Positions 55,501 through 64,000 of a stretch of 64,000 nucleotides of DNA are shown one piece after another (the stretch's first letter is position 1; each line of letters starts with the position of its first letter). The position numbers were made by a program, and so were the translations under genes. Where the stretch lies: assembly GCA_036346405.1 (NCBI GenBank), contig CM070562.1, positions 71,133,482-71,197,481 on the forward strand. Reading direction: 5' to 3'. The notes under the pieces were generated by a model. The model was not told the origin of the DNA, did not search any database, and was given only the letters and a program-made list of their open reading frames with translations. Source of the DNA: Phyllostachys edulis. Taxonomy: Eukaryota > Streptophyta > Magnoliopsida > Poales > Poaceae.

Positions 55501-55855
55501 AATCGCGCAAAGTCGTGTCTCGTTTGGTCTTGTCATCGCGCAAAGCTGCCCGTGTGGTCTTATCACTCTGAAAAGTGTCTCCTTTGTTCTTATCATCTGC
55601 GCAAAGCGCCGTGTTGTCTTGTCCTTTGCGCAAAAGTCGCTCGTTGGTCTTATCAACTGCGCAAAGGCGCCTCGTGTTGTCTTGTCACCGCAGAAAGTCG
55701 TCTCCTTTGGTCTTATCACTACATAAAGCGCCTGTGAGGTCTTGTCCTTTGCAAATCTGTCTCCTTTGGTCTTAGCATCGCGCAATCTTGCCGCCTGCGT
55801 GGTCTTATCACTGCGAAAAGTCAGCCTCGTCGGTCTTGTCATCGCAAGCTAATAC
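55500..55855 (+). repeat. degenerate tandem array, about 30-bp unit
   Basis: GGTCTTATCACTGCGCAAAG-like units (GTCTTGTC/GTCTTATC, CGCAAAG, CTCGT) recur about eleven times with substitutions. The array lies just upstream of the GRF zinc-finger gene. Confidence 0.85.
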
Positions 55856-55970
55856 ATTACCGCTTTGTTAGTCTCTCGGTAGAACTATAAAATGCATGCG
55901 CTCGAAGTTAGGACGATCGACCCTTCAAACCGTAGGAAGAAGAACCTTCTCCGTCTTCTGATAACATACG

Positions 55971-56470
55971 ATGGCGGATGCACGGGACCAAGATAACAAA
56001 ATCGTGAAGGCGCACCTTCCCTAGAAAGGAGGGAGGACTTGGCCCTAACTACCGGTTGATGCCGAACAAGCGTACTCAACCGGTATGGCGAAATGCGGAC
56101 ACGGGACGACGCTTATCGTCACGAGTCATAGACGGCCCTTTCGATGGTGGGCGGCGTTTCTTCCGATGCCCATACTGGGGGTAAATAGTTTTATTTATGT
56201 TCTTTGCTAATACATCACGCATACTAACCGTCACTTGTAGCGAGATGACGAAATGCAACTTCACCCATTGGATCGATCCTCCTATGAGCGACATGTTGTG
56301 CGTTACTGGATGTATTGTGGGACCGAATCTTTTATTTGGAGGCGCAAATTGGCGATCTCAAGGAGCAAAATGATGACATCCGCCAGCAGATCTGTGCGAG
56401 AGAGGGCAATGAGGAGGTCGTGAACATAGGAAGTTCCTATGATCCCACATCTTCTTTGTGCCAACCCTAG
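55971..56470 (+). pseudogene. GRF-type zinc-finger protein, frame-broken
   Basis: ATG 55971 opens MADARDQDNKIVKAHLP, then a stop. KCGHGTTLIVTSHRRP and, one frame over, RRFFRCPYWG give the first half of a GRF zinc finger (CGH ... CPY). A donor near 56181 and an acceptor at 56240 lead to KCNFTHWIDPPM, the second half. The end, LEAQIGDLKEQNDDIRQQI ... SSLCQP, stop at 56468-56470, looks like a short coiled coil. GRF fingers bind single-stranded nucleic acid; small GRF/coiled-coil genes are common beside grass transposons. At least one stop and two frameshifts break this copy. Confidence 0.75.
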
Positions 56471-56949
56471 CTGCATATGTGTGTGCCACTATAACGACGA
56501 CCACCACGTCCGAGGCGTCCAAGCTGAGAACACTCTATGTGGGTAGCGAGAGGCACCTTCTACAATTAGGCGCAGTAGTGTCCCTTCTACAATTAGGGGA
56601 CGGTAGTGTCCTTTCTCTCGCACTTATGTTCAATCTCCTAAAGCATGTAACGAAATGGTGGGCCGCGTTATTGCGGTTGCCTTTTATTGAGTTGGCATGT
56701 TGTATTGATGTGTCGCGTGCTTTAAGTTATATGCATCGAACAAATATGCATTGTATGAGCGAGTTATGAAAACCAAGCTATTCCATAGCGAGATATTGTC
56801 GCTAGAATTACGATACAACATACTAGCGATTCGGTAGTTGCTTACAAGAACCAAAGTACAATTCGACACAATTAGTTCGTGATTGCTTACAAAACCAAAA
56901 TCTTGGTGAACTACAAGTTACAACATAATAGCAGTTGTAATACAAGTTC
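56471..56949. other. spacer between GRF gene and MULE transposase
   Basis: Contains a doubled CACCTTCTACAATTAGG/CCTTCTACAATTAGGG (about 56550-56600). No gene recognised. Confidence 0.35.
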
Positions 56950-59080
56950 CTAAGTGTCGTGAGCGCCTTGCAAGTTCTCACAGTGTGTCCTTCTGGCGGC
57001 GTATTCTGAACGTCTACCCGCCAGCTTCCCTTCCTCCGTCCATATCGTTCGAATCGGCGACTCTGCCGACAGCCCTTCCCCCCTCAATAGGTCTAGATCC
57101 GAACCCAAGTCCTATTTGCAATATCTAATGTGGAGAAGTTACCGACAACCACGAAGCCTCTTAGCTCGCCGCACCACACCGCTGCACCCTTTCCTTCATG
57201 AAGTACTCGTCTGAAGTTCAATGGGTCCATGCGGATGGTCCCACACACGGCGAGGACATGAGAGCATGGCTTGTGAAGGAGCTTTAGCTTGTTGCATGTG
57301 CAACTAGGTTCATTCACATGGTCTCCAAGGCATACCTCATGGGTAACAAGAGACCGAGCCGTTCGAATCCAAATTGTCTCGGAGGATCACGTCGAATCGA
57401 TGCTCCGTGTGCCCATTCTGAAGACCGTGTGCGATCGAGCCTTCTCGGTCTTGGCTCGCATGTATGTAGTAATCTTGGAGCAATATAGGTTCGTGGGTTG
57501 GTTGCATGAAGTGCGTATTTGCATGTCTTTCCTGAAATATCCGATTGTACCATGCGAACGCCTTCAACAATGGCGACAAGAGGTGACAACGGAGGCCCTA
57601 ATAACCAGTTGTACACCTCTGCAAGGTTAGTGGTCATTATGCCATACCTTGCGCCGTCCGTGTCGTGAAGTAAGGACCACTTTTCCAATGGCTCGGCCTC
57701 AATCCAATGAGAGAAATATCCGATGTCCCTCGAGGTCCTCGCATCAAATGGGGAGGTCGAGCTCCGTAGTGGTGTGGCGCTCATTTGTGCCTCCTCGGGA
57801 ATGAGGGGCGCTTGTTTCTCTCGACGACATGCTTCTTGGTGTGCTCGTCCAACATCGCCACAATGCATCAAATTTACGTTCTTTGGTTACGCATGGCAAG
57901 CCTCTTGAACAGTTTCATCAAAGGTTCTTTGCTGAATCTGTTTGAAGAAGTTGGCCCCGGATGGCGAATGCACCATCTGCTCCTCGAGTCCGCCAGAGAG
58001 CGGCTCATTGGGGTCTTCTTTGAAGTTGTCGGATGGCCTTCATCATCCGGAGTGGCGATCATGGATTATCACGAGACATTATGGCGTGCCCCAACTACTC
58101 CTCCTTCGGATGACGAAGGAACCACAACCGGTATCGTAATTCTCACTTTCCACGGCGATGGCTAAGGGCGAAATCGATTGTTGCCATCAACGCCAATTCT
58201 TTGTCGAGATCATGCCCTTGTATTTCCCGATTAGAAATGTCCCGTCCACTCGAGATCACGGGCAACATGTGTCGAATGCATTGATGCATGGACGAATGCT
58301 AAGAAGGTCCTCTGCAAGACTATAAAACCTAGCGGCGGTCTTTTGGTGGCGGTCCTTCCTGACAATGTATGTGCGGGTTCTGTCTTGCGGCACACAGAGC
58401 ATCTGAGGAAGGTTGTCGTAAGATGTCTCGAAAGAACCGAACCTCCTTTCCAAAGCCTTCTGCTTAGCACGCCATGCCTTCGCGTAGCTAATCTTGTACT
58501 TGAATTTCTGCTCGATAGCCACCATGATGTGCTTGGCCTCCAGGTCCGGCTTCTTCACTATCTCTCCGTACATGACATTGGCTATGAAGGTGGATGTCAG
58601 GTTGCGATGTTTCGGCAAAACACTACTGAGCAAGCAGGAGTGCGGCTCCACCTTCGAGACAATCCAGTGAGTCTCGTACTTGGGTCTCCTTGCGTGCACA
58701 CGCCAAGGACACCCAGCCTGCTCGCATACCACGGTGTACTGCTCCTGACTGGATTTGAGTACACGAAACGGCCGTTGCATTGACAAGGCCTGACTTAATG
58801 GCATCTGCGGTGATCCTTGTCGACAAACATTGCATGAAGTCGAACCTCCGTCCCATTGTACTCCCACGGTGATTACGTGCGCGTCGTGCCGCAGCAAGAC
58901 CCTCAACGTCCACCCTATTCCATTCTGCGGGATGGGACCTTAAATCCTCCTCGGAAGAGTTATCACCATCCTCTTGTAAAGCTTCCTCCTCGCTTTCGGT
59001 TGTCAAGTCATCAATCTCCATCGATGTACTATCTTTGTGGACATGCTCCCTGCATCTGCATGGGCAGCGGCACGGCACGC
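56950..59080 (-). pseudogene. second MULE transposase, catalytic core deleted
   Basis: Minus strand, 5' to 3': an acidic head (TTESEEEALQEDGDNSSEED) near 59000, then YTVVCEQAGCPWRVHARRPK ... VEPHSC (zinc-finger-like DNA-binding domain, about 58680-58750), then SYAKAWRAKQKALERRFGSF near 58430-58490. The next recognisable part, about 57690-57620, is GARYGIMTTNLAEVYN, which lies after the catalytic domain. The VDGTF-type and SDRH-type Asp motifs are missing from the roughly 600 bp between. A SWIM finger SCTCNKLKLLHKPCSHVLAV (about 57240-57305) and a GHTVRTCK knuckle-like end near 56960 follow. It is a deletion derivative, unable to transpose by itself, and unlike the transposase at 35347. Confidence 0.82.
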
Positions 59081-59865
59081 ACGATATTACGCCTCGGCCT
59101 CCTCTTACGCCTCGGCCTCCTCTTACGCCTCGGCAACATCGGCCACCGCGTGTTTGTCATGAACCACACGCCTCAAGGTCCCGAAGCTGCTCCCACCAAC
59201 ACGGCAGGGAGCCGTCGGAAGAACTGCGAGGAGTTCGCCGGACATGCTGCACGAGTAGCACACGATCGTAGCCACAGCGCCTCTGACCTTCGGATATGCC
59301 TTCCATGCAACCGTCGCATCACTCGCTCAACTCCCACCGAATGTGCGTGGGAGACCTACTCAAACCCCTTGTATCACGACACTCCACACCTCGGGGTCCA
59401 ATGAGAAGGTTACGGTGAGCGGTCTAGGACATCTCCGATTCGGGCATTCTCCAGTTCGGATGTACCAAATCGACTTCTTTGGAAATCACTTAGGTCAACA
59501 CCGTCACGGACCTTCACGAACCGTACCAACACCGTAATGCACTTTCAATCTTGTGGCCTCAGACATGACTACAAATATTACAAATGTTGCAACCAAAGAT
59601 TTCTCAACATACATTCCCCATACACTTGCTAAACAAACAAGTAGCCGAGAACAAGAACAAACACCAGTGTACCTTCACGCGGAGACCTTGTCTTCGTATG
59701 AACAAGCTCCTCTCCTCCTCTCTTCTTGTCTCCCTCACTCGAGGCTCCTCACTGTACCTCTCCCAACCTCCTCTCCTCCTCAACCAGATCTGCTATGCTT
59801 GTCCGCCGAGAGAAATGGTGAAACAAACAATGAGCGGAACTGGTGGCTTTCTATATGACCATGTA
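59081..59865. other. gene-free region with short repeats
   Basis: GCCTCGGCCTCCTCTTAC is doubled at 59091-59125. No protein family recognised on either strand. Confidence 0.35.
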
Positions 59866-60002
59866 GTCGCTCAACCGTTGGGCGACTTGGCGAGGAAATC
59901 TTGGAGCCAGCGGTTGGCGACACGTGGACTAGTCGTTCAACCGATTGCGACTTGGCGATGAAATCTTGGCCCAGCGGTTGAGCGACACGTGGACTAGTCG
60001 AT
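59866..60002. repeat. tandem repeat, about 66-bp unit, with CGACTTGGCGA motif
   Basis: TAGTCG, CAACCG, GCGACTTGGCGA, GAAATCTTGG and GACACGTGGACTAGTCG recur twice. Motifs resemble the cluster at 54680-54880. Confidence 0.8.
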
Positions 60003-61648
60003 TAATAAGTAATAGAACAATGCTAGAGGGAATGCATAGACAACCATGTCATAGTAGTTACGAAGGAGAATCGTCAACACATAATACAAGTTATAGAACA
60101 ATGGTATAGATAACCATGTCATAGTACCTCGAAGACAATCGTAAACACGGATGATGTAAACCCCTCATCGCCACCCGCACCTCCTCCGTCGTCGCCCGTC
60201 CCACACGGTCGCGCGCCAAAGAATCGCCCCGTTTGGGCTTCGGCCTTGGGTGCCTGGCCGAGGCCCCCGAAAGGCGCTTCAGAGCCTGTTGGTCCGTGGT
60301 CCCGGGGTCGACTCCACAGTGGCTGCGTGAACTCTTGAGAGCCCTTCTAAGTTGCTCAACAGATCACGAGCTCGGCAGTCGCGAGCTCGGTACCCCCTGG
60401 GCCTCCGGTGCTTCCGCAGTAAAGATCCACGTCGTCGTGCGTCCTCGTCGCGGGAGAAAACACGTCTGGTAGTAAACAGTACTGCATGGCAAGTAATGTT
60501 AATCTCTACAATATATCGGCGATCGCCAACTTTGAAGAGAAGCGCTTTGGCGGTATGCATAGTGCGGTTTCATACCCACCATATTTGTCCGGACGGGTCG
60601 GCGATGAAAACATACTTGCCACGAGGCTCTCGATGCGTGTCTGAGCAGCGCCCGCGGCGGTGGGCTGGGCGGTGGGGGTGTGTCTGACGCGTGCCCGGGA
60701 CCCTCCAGCTGCCCGGTAGCGCAGCGGCGCGGAGAGGCAAAAGCGTAAGCGCGGCGGGGACGCGTGGGCGTGCCCTCCCGAGCTCTTGACCTATCTGCAA
60801 GCGAGGCCACCTCCGGGACCGGCGAGCCCACCTCTGCACCGACGAGGCCACCTCTGTCGCAGTCTGCATGGCGTCGGCGCCACACATCGCCTCGCCGCCT
60901 TTGTAGGCCCGGCACGAACAAAGCGCACTAGCTCGTCGCGCGTGACCTCGCGATCAATACCGATCTGTCCCAGATCGGCCGTCCGTCGGGCAACCCGGCG
61001 TTGATGTGCATGCGCAAGGAGTATGTCAGCGTCAAACCTATAATTGAGTAATAGTGCGAAGACATTTGCAAATCGATTTCGTACCACGAGGTGCACATTC
61101 GCGCTAAGTCACGGAGGGTAAGCGTCGGTCGATCTTGGCACACGGCGGGGAGGTCGACGACAAGCACCGGCTGGTGCGTGTCTGCCGAAGCGTACAATGA
61201 AGGTACTCGTCGTCGCCTGGGGTCGTCTTGGCCGATCCTCGGCACGCGATCCTCATGGGCGTTGCCTTTGTGCCTGCGGCTCCATCTTGCCCGCCCGCTG
61301 CGTCCTAGTGCCACCCTCCTACTATGCTGCGAAGCGAACCATTGCAATTGGAAGTCATCGTTCACGGAAATGTCAAAAACATATGTTAACTAAATGTGTT
61401 GCATGAACTCACGTGTGGGTCGACTCGAGCACCCTCGTCCCAGAGGCTGGAACAACTCGACGGAGGCGGCACATCACCTCGTGAATCTGCGTAGTCCTCA
61501 ACGAACACGTCGAAGACGAGCTTCCTCTGCGTCGCCAAGATGCGCCTTGGTCGCGCCACACAGTGAAGATAGCCCAGCGAGCAGACCTCCGTCTCTGATC
61601 GAGTCTGACTCAGCGCCGACGTCGTCGGCGGTGAGACGGTCCAATTCT
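60003..61648. other. GC-rich unassigned region
   Basis: Several open frames on both strands, the longest 145 codons (60928-61365, minus, starting MNDDFQLQWFASQHSRRVAL). Composition between 60200 and 61600 is exon-like, but no family was recognised. It may be decayed coding DNA of the element that also carries the 57-59 kb transposase. Confidence 0.35.
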
Positions 61649-63074
61649 TGTAAGATCGAGGTGGCCGACTAGAGGGGGTGAATAGGCGTTTTAAATTCCT
61701 TTAGGCTCTAAAACCGATTTCTAATCACGGAAGCTAATACAAATACGGTTTTGCACAATTAAAGCCTAAATCAACTAGGTTCCCCTAAAAGCACCAACAA
61801 TACAAGTCTATTAATAAGTATATCAATTAAGCATATGACTTGTAAGCTAATCAATTCTAGCAATGATGAATAGCACAACGAACAATTGCAATCATACACA
61901 ATGAATAAGCAATTTAATACAAGGTATATAAATTGCACAATGTAAAGCAAGCATTCATACACAATGAATGTAAATGCAATAGTAAGGCACAAGGATGCAA
62001 ACCACAATGGACACGGTTATGTTTTACTGTGTGGTGAATCGGAGACTTGCCGGTCTCCCCTAATCCACGTTGAGGGAAACCCAAACTAATTGGGTCGGCT
62101 CCACGAATTAAGCCTTCCTCCGAGGATCAAACACCTCGCTCCACTTGGGTTGCTCTTTCCTCCACTCCGGAGATGGCGAGCACCACGCCACTCACAAACC
62201 GCCTGTCTTCTCACAATCTTCTTTGAGAAGCTCACGGCAAGACGACGCCCCACGCCGCCTAGGTGTCGGCAAACACCAAGAGTAACAGACTCTAACTCTC
62301 ACTTGAACTAATCAAGTGTCAAAGCTCTATGGATACGAAATCCACAACCTAAGGCAACACATGCACTTAGGGTTTGCTCTCTAACCTCACTAAGTGCAAC
62401 ACATGCACAAAAGAGTATGAGAGGCTTGCACTAGCTCAATAGAACTCAAAGGAGCACCAACAACTCTCCTCACACGGCCAAGGTGGGTATTTATAGCCCA
62501 CACACAAAAACTAGCCGTTGGGACAAAGTCTGCTTGAAAAAGTTAGGAAATCGAACGGCCACGTTATGGGGCGGTCGTATCGCTTTTCCTCCAACGGCTA
62601 TAAAACTAGCCGTTGGTCACCAAATCGGAACGACCGCCAACTAAGGCCCGGTCGTACCTCAACAATCGGTACAACCGCACAAACACCTGCGGTCGTACCG
62701 CTCCACAAAGGAGCGCCAAATGCGGCTAAGTCCCACGAACACCTGTTCTGGAAATTTACAACCGCCACAAAGAAACGGTTGAACCGCAATAGCGTCGTCG
62801 TCATAAAAACACTGCGGTCGTACCGCTCCAAGGGTTTTCTCAAAACAAAGATATGCAACAAATGCATCTTCTCTGGAAAACTTGAACCGCCAACAAATAA
62901 TCGGAACGACCGGACTGTGGTCGTACCGCTCAGTACACGCCGGTACTACCGCTCCTCAACCAGAGCAACGCATGCTCAATATTCTTGATCGTATGCATCA
63001 CAGACATGCGCCGGATGACCGCATCCCGGTCGTCAGCTCATAACACGTCGGTTCATCCGATTTTCTGAGAAACA

Positions 63075-63320
63075 CAGATTGCATTCGCTTCAACTCAAAT
63101 TGCAAAACACATTTGCCAATTTGATGCGTAATGCAAACAAGGGTTCAAAGGTAAGATTCTCAACAAGTTGCAAAACACATTTGCACACTTTTAGAATCAT
63201 CCCACCAATTTCACTTCGCTTCAACTCAATTTGCAAAACACATTTGCGAAATTGACGCTGATGCAAACAAGGATTCAAGTGAGATTCTCAACAAGTTGCA
63301 AAACACATTTGCACACTTTT
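63075..63320. repeat. tandem duplication, about 129-bp unit, in the LTR
   Basis: TTGCAAAACACATTTGC and TTCTCAACAAGTTGCAAAAC recur; the long unit ends CACACTTTTAGAATCA and is doubled. Looser TTTGCAAAAC copies continue to 63450. Confidence 0.88.
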
Positions 63321-63639
63321 AGAATCACACCACAAGGAATAAGGTACATGGACTTACACCATTTGCAAAACGCATTCGCAAACTTAAGTCACATGCTACA
63401 AGGATTAACCATGAGCCACAACTATTTGCAAAACACATTCACAAATATTGGCAACATGTTAAAGTGAGCTAGAGCAAACACAATGAGCTATCAACACATG
63501 ACAAACTCAAGCTACTAGTCAAAGACCCCTCTTAATAGTACGGCAACCTATACTAGCAATCCGGTCATCCAACCAAACACCAAGACCGGTAAAAGACTAG
63601 GAACACATCCTTAGCCCTAGCTAGTCATACCTTTGCCTT

Positions 63640-63960
63640 GCGCAAACACTTGAAGCTTGATGACGCACAACCTTGCTTCAACTCCGGGTTCTTGACTTGA
63701 TATGCATCAACTCATGATGCATCCTTACTTGACCTTCATCAACACATGATGAAGCTTTACTTCGGGATCTTGACTTGATGCTCATCAACACATGATGACA
63801 TCTTCCATCCCGAGTCTTGATATGCATCAACACATGATGCACTCTTCACTTGACATCCATCAACTCATGATGGGTCTTCACTTGACTTGATAATCAACAC
63901 ATGATCATCTCTTCTTGACTTGATGACTATCAACACATGATGTCATCCCAAGTCATCAAC
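63640..63960. repeat. degenerate tandem array with CATCAACACATGATG core
   Basis: CATCAACWCATGATG recurs about nine times, separated by CTTGACTTGAT-like spacers. Each core is nearly palindromic (CATCA...TGATG). Confidence 0.88.
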
Positions 63961-64000
63961 CACCGAACATAACCTATTCATCCAACTCATGAAAATGTTA

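Larger units (their letters stand above)
61649..64000. mobile_element. LTR related to the 39-41 kb solo LTR, cut by the window end
   Basis: It begins TGTAAGATCGAGGTGGCCGA at 61649, followed by CTAGAGGGGGTGAATAGGCG. GACTTGCCGGTCTCCC, GGCTCCACGAATTAAGCCTT and TCCGGAGATGGCGAGCACC follow in the same order as in the LTR at 39156. A GCGGTCGTACCGC motif replaces the GCGGTACTACCGC motif of that LTR. No end is seen within the window, so length and target duplication are unknown. Confidence 0.7.

Noticed and set aside
60928..61365. 145-codon minus-strand frame as a gene
   Set aside because: No recognisable motif, neighbouring frames are equally long, and the region is decayed transposon-like DNA.

Overview
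The window is a stretch of nuclear genome from a grass, most likely Oryza or a close relative. The reasons are intron-rich plant genes, very GC-rich first exons grading to AT-rich 3' ends, and dense grass-type transposons: Stowaway and Tourist-like MITEs, Pack-MULEs, CACTA elements with TNA target duplications and a BARE/RIRE1-like copia LTR. The species call is inference.

Only two loci look clearly functional. One is a complete 12-exon gene for the chloroplast acetolactate synthase (AHAS) regulatory subunit (48761-54067, +, 486 codons, two ACT repeats, every splice junction in phase). The other is a divergent but well-formed U2 snRNA gene (27775-27970, +) with a plant USE and TATA box at pol II snRNA spacing. 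A first exon of an ankyrin/integrin-linked-type kinase (5932-6382, -) is incomplete in the window and needs a frameshift to read through.

Layout. 0-6 kb: gene debris (hnRNP Q-like RRM, cytosolic GAPDH with its catalytic Cys lost) plus a Pack-MULE carrying an OVATE-family fragment. 6-10 kb: the kinase exon, its promoter and a short hAT-type element. 10-25 kb: two diverged copies of one repeat segment (10.42-12.58 and 18.36-24.76 kb), an E2 ubiquitin-conjugating (UBE2C-type) fragment and a rearranged CACTA element. 25-28.5 kb: a nest of three Tourist-like MITEs, a 32-bp inverted repeat and the U2 locus between diverged repeat blocks. 28.56-42.94 kb: one composite Mutator-like element (transposase plus plant mobile domain), split by a hAT element that itself holds a CACTA element and a captured ABCC transporter fragment, and by a copia-type solo LTR that holds another solo LTR. 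43-48 kb: a PIF/Harbinger-type element and a second full CACTA element. 48-54.6 kb: the AHAS small-subunit gene with a 196-bp tandem duplication behind it. 54.6-61.6 kb: a second MULE-type region (minus-strand transposase remnant and a broken GRF zinc-finger gene). 61.65-64 kb: the start of another LTR related to the 39-41 kb solo LTR.

The most unusual material is (1) the CACTA family, whose two complete copies share an unrecognised non-transposase reading frame and a long hairpin; (2) the four-level transposon nest with a host ABC-transporter fragment at its core; and (3) the variant U2 gene, whose changes seem to keep the RNA stems. Similarity statements are by eye; no database search was run.
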